DNA of 64,000 nt, from NCBI RefSeq assembly GCF_021390435.2, contig NZ_JAJVCN010000001.1, forward strand, positions 62,001 through 126,000, in the 5' to 3' direction. Shown here in pieces: positions 54,230 to 63,002 of the stretch. Source of the stretch: Kibdelosporangium philippinense (GTDB lineage Bacteria; Actinomycetota; Actinomycetes; Mycobacteriales; Pseudonocardiaceae). The notes under the pieces were generated by a model that saw nothing but the letters and a program-made list of their open reading frames with translations, did not search any database and was not told where the DNA came from. The position numbers were made by a program, and so were the translations under genes. Each line of letters starts with the position of its first letter. Within the stretch, counting starts at the first letter, position 1.

Positions 54230-55360
54230 ATGAGTTTCGCCAGCGGACGTCACTTTCTGCAGATCCCTGGCCCGACCAACGTTCCGGACCAGGTACTGCG
54301 TGCCATGTCGGCGCCGACCATCGACCACCGCGGGCCGCAGTTCGCGGCCATGGTGCCGCCGTTGCTCGAAGCGCTGAAGCCGGTGTTCGGCACCACGGGT
54401 GACGTGGTTCTGTACCCGTCGTCGGGCACCGGCGCGTGGGAAGCCGCGCTGGTCAACACGTTGAGCCCGGGCGATCGCGTGCTGTGCTTCGAGACTGGTC
54501 ATTTCGCCACGCTGTGGCAGGCGATGGCCCGTGACTTGGGGCTGGAAGTCGACTTCGTACCAGGGGATTGGCGGCATCCGGTCGATCCAGCCGAGGTTTC
54601 CGCGCGCCTCACGCCGGAGACCAAGGCCGTTCTGGTGGTGCACAACGAGACTTCGACCGGTGTGACCAGCGATATCGCCGCCGTCCGGCGGGCGATGGGC
54701 GACCATCCGGCCCTGCTGATGGTGGATACCGTGTCCTCGCTGGGATCCATCGACTACCGGCATGACGAGTGGGGTGTGGACGTCACGGTCTCGTGCTCCC
54801 AGAAGGGACTCATGCTGCCGCCTGGGCTCGGTCTGACTGCCGTGAGCGCCAAGGCCCTTGCCGCATCTGGTGGTTCGCGTCGGTCGTATTGGGCGTGGCA
54901 GCCGATCATCGAGGCCAACAAGCGTGGCGCTTTCCCTTACACGCCACCGACGAACCTGTTGTACGGGCTTCGCGAAGCGTTGCACATGTTGCACTCCGAG
55001 GGCCTGCCTGAGGTGTACGCGCGGCACGCTCGTCATGCGGCTGCCACGCGTGCGGCCGTGCAGGGTTGGGGACTTGAGCTGCTGTGCCTCGATCCTTCGG
55101 CGTACTCGAACACGTTGACCGCGATCCTGGTGCCTGGCGCCGATCACGTCCGGGAAGTGATCCTCGACCGGTTCGACATGTCGTTGGGCGCCGGGTTGGG
55201 AAAGGTGGCTGGTGAGGTGTTCCGGATCGGGCATCTCGGGCACTTCAACGACCTGAGTCTTGCCGGGACGCTTTCCGGTGTCCAAATGGGACTCCAGATC
55301 GCCGGTGTTCCGGTCAAGGACGGGGTATCGGCCGCGCTGTCGTTGCTGGCGGAAGCATGA
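54230..55360 (+). CDS. Class V aminotransferase, serine-glyoxylate type
   Basis: 376-residue PLP-dependent fold type I aminotransferase of the serine/alanine-glyoxylate group. The N-terminus FLQIPGPTNVPDQVLRAMSA is diagnostic. The PLP Lys lies in CSQKGLMLPPGLGL (about residue 197), with the Asp of VDTVSSLGSIDY about 27 residues earlier. Such enzymes convert glyoxylate to glycine. The ATG at 54230 has GAAGG upstream. It overlaps the next gene (ATGA), an FAD/Fe-S dehydrogenase, hinting at glycolate or hydroxyacid oxidation coupled to glyoxylate removal. Confidence 0.88.
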   Translation: MSFASGRHFLQIPGPTNVPDQVLRAMSAPTIDHRGPQFAAMVPPLLEALKPVFGTTGDVVLYPSSGTGAWEAALVNTLSPGDRVLCFETGHFATLWQAMARDLGLEVDFVPGDWRHPVDPAEVSARLTPETKAVLVVHNETSTGVTSDIAAVRRAMGDHPALLMVDTVSSLGSIDYRHDEWGVDVTVSCSQKGLMLPPGLGLTAVSAKALAASGGSRRSYWAWQPIIEANKRGAFPYTPPTNLLYGLREALHMLHSEGLPEVYARHARHAAATRAAVQGWGLELLCLDPSAYSNTLTAILVPGADHVREVILDRFDMSLGAGLGKVAGEVFRIGHLGHFNDLSLAGTLSGVQMGLQIAGVPVKDGVSAALSLLAEA

Positions 55361-58158
55361 GCGACCTCGCCGAGGCTCTTCGGAAGGCGCTGGAAGGCGA
55401 GGTCGCGTTCGACTCGTACACGCGGCATCTGTTCTCCCGTGACGCCAGCATGTACTCGATCATGCCTGAGGGCGTGGTGTTTCCACGGCATGCGGACGAC
55501 GTGGTCGCGGCGGTGACTATCGCTCGGGAGTTTGGCGTTCCGGTCCTTGCCCGCGGCGGCGGGACGAGCTTGGCCGGTCAGACCGTTGGTTCTGGTGTGG
55601 TGCTGGACTTTTCCAGGCACATGAACCGAATCCTGTCCTTGGATCCTTCGACCGGGATCGCGCACGTGCAGCCCGGTGTCGTGCAGGACGACCTGAACCG
55701 GGCCGCGGCGCCGCACGGGATGATGTTCGGGCCGGACACGTCGACCAGCAATCGCGCCACCATCGGCGGGATGATGGGCAACAACTCCGCGGGCAGCGGA
55801 TCCGTCCGGTACGGCATGACCATCGACCACGTCCAGTCCATGGAAGTCGTGCTGTCCGACGCCAGCACGGCCACACTTGCCCCCGGGACGCCGACGAGGT
55901 TCGACTCCGCGCTGGCCGATCTTGTGGCTTCGTCTGGATCCGCGATCGCCGAGGGGTTCCCGAAGTTCTGGCGGCGCGCAGGCGGGTACCGGCTGGACCG
56001 GTTGGCAGACGGGCCTTTCGACCTCGCCAAGTTCGTGGTCGGCTCGGAGGGCACGCTCGTTGTTGCGACTTCCGCGGTCGTCGGGCTCGTGCCCAAGCCC
56101 AAGCACACCGTGATCGCGGTCGGGCACTTCACGTCGGTCGAGGCCGCCATCGCCGCGACCGATGACGCGCTGGCGTGCGATCCGGCTGCGGTGGAGCTGC
56201 TCGACAAGACGATCCTGGAACTGTCTCGGCAGAAGCTGGAGTACCGGCGGCTCGGCAGTTTCCTCGTTGGCGACCCCGAGGGACTGCTGTTCGTCACGTT
56301 CACCGGCGACACGTTGGCTGAAGCAAGCGCTAGGTTGGAACGACTGGCTGCCTTGTGGGACAAGCATTCCCACGGCTACCACACGTTGCGCGCCGAGACT
56401 CCGGCGCAACAAGACGCTTTGTTGAAAGTCCGCAAGGCCGGGCTTGGTCTGCTGATGGCCTCGAGTGTCGGTTCGCGACGGCCGCAGGCGTTCGTCGAGG
56501 ACACGGCCGTCGATCCGTCTCGTCTGATCGAGTACAGCACGCGATTCCGTGCGATCCTGGAACGCCACGGGATGAAGGCTGGGTTCTACGGTCATGCGTC
56601 GGTGGGATGCTTGCACGTCCGGCCGTTCGTCGACCTGACAAACCCCGACGAGGTCGCCGCGATGCGGTCGGTCGCCGAGGAGGTCCGCGACCTCGTGGTG
56701 GAGTTCGGCGGCGCGAACTCCAGCGAGCACGGCGACGGCCTGGTACGCAGCGAGTTCAACCGCAAACTCTTCGGCCCTTCGCTGTACGAAGCGATGCGCC
56801 AGGTGAAGCGGATCTTCGACCCAACGGACGTGCTCAATCCCGGCAAGATCGTCGACTCACCCTCGATGACAGACAACCTGCGTGACCCCGCTTTGCCACC
56901 CGCAGAGCCGCTGACAACGCACCTGACGTTCCTCGGGGACATGCGCAGCGCGGCTGACCGGTGCATGAACATCGGCCTGTGTCGCAAGAGTTCGTCCGGC
57001 GTGATGTGTCCGTCCTATATGGCCACCCGAAACGAGGAAGACTCGACTCGCGGTCGGGCGAACGCGCTCGTCAAGGCCTTGTCTTCGCCCTCGCCCGCTT
57101 CCGCATTGGGCGATGCCCGGCTGCACGAGGTGCTGGACCTGTGCCTGATGTGCAAGGCCTGCAAGAGTGAATGCCCGCTCGGGGTCGACATGGCCGCGCT
57201 GAAGAGCGAGACGCTTGCCCAGAAACACGCGCAGTCCGGCGTGCCGTTGCGGTCACGGGTTTTCGGTTCGATCCGCCTGCTCAACCGCCTCGGCTCGGCT
57301 TTTGCTCCTGTGTCCAACCTGGCTGCACGTCTGCCTCTCGCACGACGTTGGTTGGGCATCGCAGCCAAGCGGCCGTTGCCAGAGTTCAAGCGCGAGAACC
57401 TGATCCGCTGGTTCCGCCGCCGTCCCGTCTCTTCCGGTCAGACAGTCACGTTCCTGGCCGACTCCTTCACGACCTTCACTGAGCCGGGGGTCGGCCGTGC
57501 CGCGATCTCGTTGTTGGAACAGGCAGGCTGGCAGGTCCTGTTGGAGTCTTCAGGCTGCTGCGGTCGCGCCGGGATCTCGAAAGGCCTGTTGGACGACGCT
57601 AAACGCAAGGCCACCGCCTTGACGGCGCAGCTGTCGACTTCGTCAGGCCCGATCGTCGGCTGCGAACCATCCTGTGTGTACACGTTGCAGGACGAGTATC
57701 TGTCCCTGCTGCCGGACAATCCCGCAGTCAAGTCCGTGGCGTCCCGGGTGCGCCAGGTTGAGGAACTCCTGGTGGAGGCAATCGACGCTGGCCTGTTGAC
57801 GCTGTCACCGGCGCTGTCAGGCAAGGAGATCCTGTACCACGGGCACTGCCACCAGAAAGCCGAGGTCGGAACGGCAGCGTCGGTGGAGTTGTTGGGCCGA
57901 ATCCCCGGCGTCACAGTGAAAGAGCTGGACGCCGGGTGTTGCGGAATGGCAGGGTCTTTCGGCTTCGAGGCAGAGCACTACGAGGTGTCGATGAAGGTCG
58001 GCGAAGACCGGCTGTTCCCAGCGATCCGCGCTGCCGATCCCGAGGTCGTGCTCGCGGCGACAGGAGTGTCCTGCCGCCAACAGATCCGCCACGGAACCGA
58101 ACGCCGAGCCTGGCACCCGGTCGAGCTCATCGCTCAGGTCGTCGTGACCTCAGCCTGA
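55357..58158 (+). CDS. FAD-linked oxidase fused to Fe-S/CCG domains (D-lactate/glycolate dehydrogenase-like)
   Basis: 933-residue three-part flavo-iron-sulfur dehydrogenase of the GlcD/Dld group oxidising D-2-hydroxy acids. An FAD-binding PCMH domain (about 35-270, ARGGGTSLAGQTVGSGVVLD) is followed by an FAD-oxidase C domain (to about 500, YGHASVGCLHVRPF). A [4Fe-4S] ferredoxin-like part has CMNIGLCRKSSSGVMCPSY and CLMCKACKSECPLG (about 530-610). The C-terminal CCG region has SSGCCGRAG and DAGCCGMAGSFG. Its ATG overlaps the aminotransferase stop. Electrons probably go to a quinone or cytochrome. Its end overlaps the convergent BASS transporter by 25 nt. Confidence 0.9.
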   Translation: MSDLAEALRKALEGEVAFDSYTRHLFSRDASMYSIMPEGVVFPRHADDVVAAVTIAREFGVPVLARGGGTSLAGQTVGSGVVLDFSRHMNRILSLDPSTGIAHVQPGVVQDDLNRAAAPHGMMFGPDTSTSNRATIGGMMGNNSAGSGSVRYGMTIDHVQSMEVVLSDASTATLAPGTPTRFDSALADLVASSGSAIAEGFPKFWRRAGGYRLDRLADGPFDLAKFVVGSEGTLVVATSAVVGLVPKPKHTVIAVGHFTSVEAAIAATDDALACDPAAVELLDKTILELSRQKLEYRRLGSFLVGDPEGLLFVTFTGDTLAEASARLERLAALWDKHSHGYHTLRAETPAQQDALLKVRKAGLGLLMASSVGSRRPQAFVEDTAVDPSRLIEYSTRFRAILERHGMKAGFYGHASVGCLHVRPFVDLTNPDEVAAMRSVAEEVRDLVVEFGGANSSEHGDGLVRSEFNRKLFGPSLYEAMRQVKRIFDPTDVLNPGKIVDSPSMTDNLRDPALPPAEPLTTHLTFLGDMRSAADRCMNIGLCRKSSSGVMCPSYMATRNEEDSTRGRANALVKALSSPSPASALGDARLHEVLDLCLMCKACKSECPLGVDMAALKSETLAQKHAQSGVPLRSRVFGSIRLLNRLGSAFAPVSNLAARLPLARRWLGIAAKRPLPEFKRENLIRWFRRRPVSSGQTVTFLADSFTTFTEPGVGRAAISLLEQAGWQVLLESSGCCGRAGISKGLLDDAKRKATALTAQLSTSSGPIVGCEPSCVYTLQDEYLSLLPDNPAVKSVASRVRQVEELLVEAIDAGLLTLSPALSGKEILYHGHCHQKAEVGTAASVELLGRIPGVTVKELDAGCCGMAGSFGFEAEHYEVSMKVGEDRLFPAIRAADPEVVLAATGVSCRQQIRHGTERRAWHPVELIAQVVVTSA

Positions 58159-59018
58159 GCAGGTCGCCTGCTCACCCAGTAAGCGAAGACACCCGCGGGG
58201 ATGAACATGACAACGCCGTAGACAGCGGCGGGGATGGCCATCTGCGTGTTGTTGAGGAGTGCGGGGCTGAGCGCGATCGTGATGGCCAAGGTGCTGTTGT
58301 GGATACCGATCTCCATCGAAGAAGCGATGGACTGCCGCCGGTTCACCTTGAGCAGCCGTGGAATCGCGTACCCGACAGACAAGCTGATCACGCAGAACAC
58401 CAGCGAGATCGCGCCGACATCCTGAAGGTAGCCACCAATATTGGCCCGTTCCTGGAACACGGCGACAGCAATAGTGGCAACCATGAACACAACGGCAGCA
58501 ATCTTGAGCGGCCGAAGCATCCGGTCAGCGAAAGCAGTGAACCGCCGCCGGACAAGCATGCCGATAGCGACCGGAACCAGCACGATGGCGAAAACCTGGA
58601 GCATCTTGTCGAACTGAAGCCCAAGCTCCCCACCATCCATGAACCCGGACAGTGACAGGTTCACGACAATCGGCAACGTAACCACGGCGATGACAGCATT
58701 GATAGCGGTCAGCGTGATGTTGAGCGCGACATCCCCACCCGCAAGATGACTGAACAGATTGGCAGTGGTGCCACCAGGAGAAGCGGCAAGCAGCATCATG
58801 CCGACAGCAAGGGTGGGCGAAAGATCGAACAGCAGGACCAACCCAAGGCAGATGGCGGGCAGCAGGAGCACCTGGCACACCAAGGCGACGATGGTGGCCT
58901 TGGGCACCTCGGCGACCCGTTTGAAGTCCTGCACGGTCAGGGACATCCCCAGGCCGAGCATGATCACACCGAGCGCGATCGGCAGGAAAACCGTGGTCAC
59001 CACGGACGACGAAGTCAT
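58134..59018 (-). CDS. BASS-family (bile acid:sodium symporter-like) transporter
   Basis: 294-residue membrane protein with about nine to ten spans, of the bile acid:Na+ symporter fold that also includes pantoate and pyruvate transporters. Conserved parts are LMLLAASPGGTTANLFSHLA (about 74-93) and the crossover region SSMEIGIHNSTLAITIALSP (about 233-252). The substrate cannot be told from sequence, and it need not be a bile acid despite the nearby steroid genes. Two palindromes lie upstream, one of IclR-operator type. Confidence 0.88.
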   Translation of the reverse strand: MTSSSVVTTVFLPIALGVIMLGLGMSLTVQDFKRVAEVPKATIVALVCQVLLLPAICLGLVLLFDLSPTLAVGMMLLAASPGGTTANLFSHLAGGDVALNITLTAINAVIAVVTLPIVVNLSLSGFMDGGELGLQFDKMLQVFAIVLVPVAIGMLVRRRFTAFADRMLRPLKIAAVVFMVATIAVAVFQERANIGGYLQDVGAISLVFCVISLSVGYAIPRLLKVNRRQSIASSMEIGIHNSTLAITIALSPALLNNTQMAIPAAVYGVVMFIPAGVFAYWVSRRPAQAEVTTT

Positions 59019-59385
59019 CGGACACTCCCTGAACCGGACATTCCGGTGATTGTGTCAACCAGGTGCGCGTTCGGCCAGTACGTGTGCGACATCGAAATAA
59101 GTCGTGATGTCCGATAGCGGACAACAAGGTTGACAGCTAACCACCCCACAGCCAAGTTGGAAACACGGACACCGAGCAAGCGAGGCCTGCGAACGGAGAG
59201 GCCAAGACCGCGGCAGAGCCACAACCTGCCAAGCATCGCGGCACCCGTGGAACCGCACACCTGACCGCACAACTATTGCCCTATCCGGGCGCATCGCCGA
59301 TCGAACACTCATCGGCCATGCGTGCGCCCAAGCCACCCTTATGCACCACGTTGTTGAGGAGTTCCGGCCATCAGTGGAGGTCTGA
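59019..59385. other. Intergenic region between BASS transporter and esterase
   Basis: About 370 bp with no convincing gene. It contains ACCGGA-CAT-TCCGGT at 59033-59047, 15 nt before the transporter start, and the IclR-like palindrome at 59108-59123. The esterase promoter must lie in the right half; GGAGG precedes the esterase ATG. Confidence 0.5.
59108..59123. promoter_or_regulatory. IclR-operator-like palindrome
   Basis: TGTCCGATAGCGGACA has perfect 6-bp arms around ATAG. The pattern TGT(T/C)CG-N4-CG(A/G)ACA is typical of IclR-family operators. It lies 90 bp upstream of the BASS transporter start. No IclR gene is in the window. Confidence 0.5.
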
Positions 59386-60330
59386 ATGCGCGTCCGGGGA
59401 CTGTTGCTCTCGTTCTTGCTACTAGTTGGCGTCCTTGTTGGAGTTCCTGCTTCGGCAGGGACTGGCGGTGCGACCGTCGTTCGGGAGCAGCAACTCAGCG
59501 AACGGCTGCTTGAACTGACTGTGCGTTCTGAAGCCGTTGGCCGGGAAGTCGGCGTTCGGTTGCTGCTCCCGAAAGACTGGCGTCGCGCGCCGTACCGCAA
59601 ATGGCCGACGCTCTACCTCCTGCATGGTTGTTGTGACGGCGATAATGGCTATCGCTCATGGACGGACAAGACCGACGCCGAAGTCTTCACCGCACGGACC
59701 AACGTCCTCATCGTCATGCCCGAGGCAGGTGCGGCGGGGTTCTATTCGGATTGGTTGACGGGGCCGAAGTGGGAGACCTTCCACCTGACTGAGCTCAGGC
59801 GCCTGCTTGAGCGCAAGTACCGGTCCGGTCATGACCGTGCTGTGGCAGGTTTGTCGATGGGTGGGTTCGGAGCGTTGTCCTACGCCGCAAGGCATCCGGG
59901 TTTCTTCAAAGCCGCGGCGTCCTACAGCGGCGTCGTGCACCCCACGTACCAGGGAAAGCGTTCGACCGACGTGGTGACCGGGATTGTCGGCCAAACCAGC
60001 GGCGACCCCTTCGCGTTGTGGGGAGATCCGGCCACGCAGCCTGAAATCTGGGCTGCTCACAACCCGTACGACCTGGCCAGCCGGTTGCGCGGCATCCCGG
60101 TCTATCTGTCCACAGGCAACGGTGAACCCGGTCCGTTCGACACGCCTGGTTCAAGCTTGGATCGGCTGGAACAGTTGCTCGGCGAGCAGACTGTCGCCGT
60201 GGCGGATCGTTTGCGCGCCAAGCATGGCCGCGTGTTCACGGACTTCTACGGTCCCGGCAAGCACACCTGGCCATATTGGGAACGAGCATTGCATCGATCC
60301 TTCCCGATGTTGTTGGCGGCGCTGAACTGA
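59386..60330 (+). CDS. Secreted esterase, antigen 85/esterase D fold
   Basis: 314-residue secreted alpha/beta hydrolase of the PF00756 esterase/mycolyltransferase type. The signal peptide spans about 1-25 (LLLSFLLLVGVLVGVPASAG). The nucleophile Ser is in AGLSMGGFGA (about 162), YLLHGCCDGDNGY is the oxyanion region, and His is in GPGKHTWPYW near the end. Outside mycolic-acid bacteria such proteins act as esterases or trehalose corynomycolyl-like hydrolases; the substrate here is unknown. Confidence 0.85.
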   Translation: MRVRGLLLSFLLLVGVLVGVPASAGTGGATVVREQQLSERLLELTVRSEAVGREVGVRLLLPKDWRRAPYRKWPTLYLLHGCCDGDNGYRSWTDKTDAEVFTARTNVLIVMPEAGAAGFYSDWLTGPKWETFHLTELRRLLERKYRSGHDRAVAGLSMGGFGALSYAARHPGFFKAAASYSGVVHPTYQGKRSTDVVTGIVGQTSGDPFALWGDPATQPEIWAAHNPYDLASRLRGIPVYLSTGNGEPGPFDTPGSSLDRLEQLLGEQTVAVADRLRAKHGRVFTDFYGPGKHTWPYWERALHRSFPMLLAALN

Positions 60331-60331
60331 A

Positions 60332-60814
60332 CTACTTGCCGCGGACCATGTACATGTCACATTCCGCGCCAATGAGCGTGACCTGGCCGTCGGCGTCCAT
60401 CCTTACTGTGATCCTTGTCGGCACGTTCTCGCGCGCGAGTTCTTTGATGCTCTTCAGAGCTGATTCGCCCGGCTGGATTGTTTTCTCACCACTGCCTTGA
60501 ATGCATTCGATCTTGAATTCCGGGTCGATCCGCATCGGGAGCTCCATATCCTTCAGCTCCTGGTTGGCCACGTCGACGGAGATGTCCTTGTTCACCGAAA
60601 CGGTGACAGTGCCGTCGTCGTTCTTGGTCACGGCATGCGCCGGTTTTTCCCCTGGCACCAGGACGAACGCGACAGCCGCGGCCGCCGCAACGGCAACGCC
60701 CGTCGTGACCCACGCTGGCTTGGTCGACCGCCTTACGGGTCGTCGCGCTTCGGCCAGTTCTGGTCCATGTTCCCGCATCAGGTCGCTGAGCAGTTGCTCT
60801 TCGAACTTACCCAT
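60332..60814 (-). CDS. Single-span membrane protein, probable anti-sigma partner
   Basis: 160-residue protein with a cytoplasmic N-terminus of about 35 residues (GKFEEQLLSDLMREHGPELA), one membrane span (about 38-57, TTGVAVAAAAAVAFVLVPG) and an extracellular domain with two Cys. It overlaps the 3' end of an ECF sigma factor gene by 8 nt. Position and topology suggest a regulator of that sigma factor, though no zinc-binding anti-sigma motif is visible. The ATG at 60814 is chosen over the start at 60823 by fit to the upstream gene end. Confidence 0.65.
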   Translation of the reverse strand: MGKFEEQLLSDLMREHGPELAEARRPVRRSTKPAWVTTGVAVAAAAAVAFVLVPGEKPAHAVTKNDDGTVTVSVNKDISVDVANQELKDMELPMRIDPEFKIECIQGSGEKTIQPGESALKSIKELARENVPTRITVRMDADGQVTLIGAECDMYMVRGK

Positions 60815-61385
60815 CCTTCTCACCTACGCTTTTCCGCAACTTGTTCCGAGCCCGGAACAGCCTGATCCGCAACGCACCCGTGGAGATGCCGAGTGCCTCG
60901 GCGGCTTCCTTGCGTTCGAGTCCAACAATGTCAACGAGTTCGACGGCCTCCCGATCGGCGGGCGTCAACGCCGCCATACCGTCGAACAACGCACGTCCTT
61001 CGCGCTCCGCGTCGATCCGGACAACCAGTTCGGCGGCCTCGTCGATATCGAGTTCGCGCCGCCCAGCCAGCCGTTTGGCCACATCCTGCCCACGGCTGAC
61101 CCACTCGCAGTGTTGAGCGAAGACCCGCCTGGCGATGCCGTACAACCAACTGCGTGGACTGCCCCGCGCCGGATCAAACGTGGTGAAGGACGTAATCGCC
61201 TGCACAAACGTGTCCGCGGTCAGATCAGCGACCGCCTGCGGATCCGCTGTACGCCGGGCGAAGTACGCCGTGACGTGCGGGACATGCGCGCGGTAGATCT
61301 GCTCGAACTCCGCTGCCAGCCCAGTCGCCTCGACCTCACGCTCCACATCGGGCGGCTGTCCGGCCTTGGCCATCGTTTCGCTCAC
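60807..61385 (-). CDS. ECF RNA polymerase sigma factor
   Basis: 192-residue sigma-70 family factor. Region 2 is at about 28-95 (FEQIYRAHVPHVTAYFARRT, then ADLTADTFVQAI and SPRSWLYGIARRVFAQH). Region 4 is at about 130-185 (MAALTPADREAVELVDIVGL, KEAAEALGISTGALRIRLFR). No extra C-terminal domain is present. It is cotranscribed with the single-span membrane protein. The target promoters are unknown. Confidence 0.92.
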   Translation of the reverse strand: MSETMAKAGQPPDVEREVEATGLAAEFEQIYRAHVPHVTAYFARRTADPQAVADLTADTFVQAITSFTTFDPARGSPRSWLYGIARRVFAQHCEWVSRGQDVAKRLAGRRELDIDEAAELVVRIDAEREGRALFDGMAALTPADREAVELVDIVGLERKEAAEALGISTGALRIRLFRARNKLRKSVGEKDG

Positions 61386-61451
61386 ACAACCTAGTTGCTC
61401 AGTCCCGGCAAACCCGTTACTCAGCTCAGGGCAAGTGATGTTGCCTCGTTT

Positions 61452-61894
61452 TCACGGACTCGCCGGTGAGATCAGGCTCGACGTGTGGGTGGTGATTTCG
61501 AACTCTATCGGGCTCATCCAGTCCAGGGCGGAGTGTCTGCGGCGGCGGTTGTAGAACCCTTCGATGTACTCGAAGATCGCACTCGCTAGCTCGATGCGGG
61601 TGCGCCAGAGGCGGCGGTCGAGTAGTTCGGCCTGCAGGCGTGTGCCCAAAATGCCTCGGCCATAGCGTTGTCGTAAGGATCGCCGAAGGTGCCCAGTGAG
61701 GGCGACAGCCCAGCCTTGCGGGTGCGTTCGGTGAAGATCCATGAGGTGAACTGCGTACCGTGGTCCGCGTGGATGATGCCATCCGGGACTTGGCCAGCCG
61801 ACCACGCGGCGGGAGTACGCGTCGAGGCCCACGCAGCAGTAGAGCTATGCCCTGGCCGTGGACCAGTTCGGCCCGCAACGTCCGTGCCCGTCAA
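61452..61894 (-). pseudogene. IS3-family transposase (OrfB) remnant
   Basis: Degenerate rve-domain transposase on the minus strand. Recognisable pieces occur in different frames: GLDAYSRRVVGW, then GIIHADHGTQFTSWIFTER and SLGTFGDPYDNAMAEAFWA, then RIELASAIFEYIEGFYNRRR with RRHSALDWMSPIEFE. About 30 residues after GW are missing, the N-terminal half is absent and at least two frameshifts occur. No OrfA is seen. It is an old, inactive insertion. Confidence 0.85.
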
Positions 61895-62096
61895 ACGGGG
61901 GCATCAGATCCATGTGCGCTTTAGACAACTGACTACGACGCACGTGAGTGGGAATGATAGCCGTCAACAGGATGGCGAGTGGGAAGGCGACCGCGACAGC
62001 CGCTTTGTCCAACCGTCGCCGAATTTTCGGGCGCGTCGAGCTGAGCCTTGGTTGGTTAGGAGTAAGTGGGCGAGGTGGTGTCTATTAAGGACCTCT

Positions 62097-63002
62097 CTAC
62101 GTTGCGGTTGCGGGTTGCGAATACAAGTTGGTTGTTCGTGGGAGGGTGGTAGCAACGTGGGCACGGTGGACGGATCCGGTTCCCCAGGCGGAGTGCAGCG
62201 CACGGACTTTCGATAACCATAGGCTGAGGTCGTTTTCGACGGTGTAGCCGATGGCGCCGTGGACCTGGAGTGCTGAGCGGGCAGCTTTATGGGCTGCGTC
62301 GCCTGCGGTGATCTTTGCGGCCGAGACGGGGACGGCGTTGAGCGCAGCGCCGTATACCAAGGGGCGGGCGAGTTCGAGGGCGACGTGGACCGAGGCTAGG
62401 TGGTGCTTCACGGCTTGGAAGGAGCCGATGGGTTTGCCGAATTGGGTGCGTTGTTTGACGTACTCGACGGACTTTGCCAGCAGAGCGCGGCCCACACCCA
62501 ACAGTTGCGCGGAGCAGGCGAGCACACCGCGTTCGAAGGCATCTGGGAGCTGACCGATCTCGGTGGTCGCGGTTACTTCGAACAGCGAACGGCACGGATC
62601 CACCGAGTTGATCCGCTTGCCCGCGCTCGCCGTGTGGAGGATTCCGCCTCGCAGCACGAATACGCGGTCGGCGACATCGGCGTCCACTGCGTACGGCACG
62701 TGCGGGGGAATGGCCACGGTGCCCAGTAATGCGCCGCCCAGATGGTCGGGCAGGACGGCCAGGGTTTCGATCGCTGGACCGGGGAGTGCGTGAAAGCCGA
62801 TGGACTCCATGGCGACGACGAGGTCGATGGGTTCACCGTCCTGCGCGATGCTCGTGACGCCGAGGTCAGCCAGTTGACGCCAGACGGCCATTCCGGGTTC
62901 GTGGTCGCCCGCTGCCCAGGATCTGGCGACGTCGGACTTGGCCAGCAGCGCGTCCAGCGTGTCCGCGAACTGGGTTTGTTCGGGGGAGAGCGCGAATTTC
63001 AT
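62097..63002 (-). CDS. fadE27: Acyl-CoA dehydrogenase FadE27-like subunit (ChsE5)
   Basis: 301-residue short acyl-CoA dehydrogenase subunit. Landmarks are KQRTQFGKPIGSFQAVKHHL (about 185-204) and QVHGAIGYTVENDLSLWLSK (about 250-270). It follows the longer partner gene with a 4-nt overlap (ATGA). The long-then-short order matches mycobacterial fadE26-fadE27 (ChsE4-ChsE5), the heterotetramer for the first dehydrogenation of the steroid C8 side chain. The assignment rests on order and architecture, since related fadE pairs are similar. Confidence 0.78.
   Translation of the reverse strand: MKFALSPEQTQFADTLDALLAKSDVARSWAAGDHEPGMAVWRQLADLGVTSIAQDGEPIDLVVAMESIGFHALPGPAIETLAVLPDHLGGALLGTVAIPPHVPYAVDADVADRVFVLRGGILHTASAGKRINSVDPCRSLFEVTATTEIGQLPDAFERGVLACSAQLLGVGRALLAKSVEYVKQRTQFGKPIGSFQAVKHHLASVHVALELARPLVYGAALNAVPVSAAKITAGDAAHKAARSALQVHGAIGYTVENDLSLWLSKVRALHSAWGTGSVHRAHVATTLPRTTNLYSQPATAT

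Noticed and set aside
58134..59018. Bile-acid uptake role for the BASS transporter
   Set aside because: The fold also covers pyruvate, pantoate and other carriers; no KstR box precedes it, so a link to the steroid genes is not supported.
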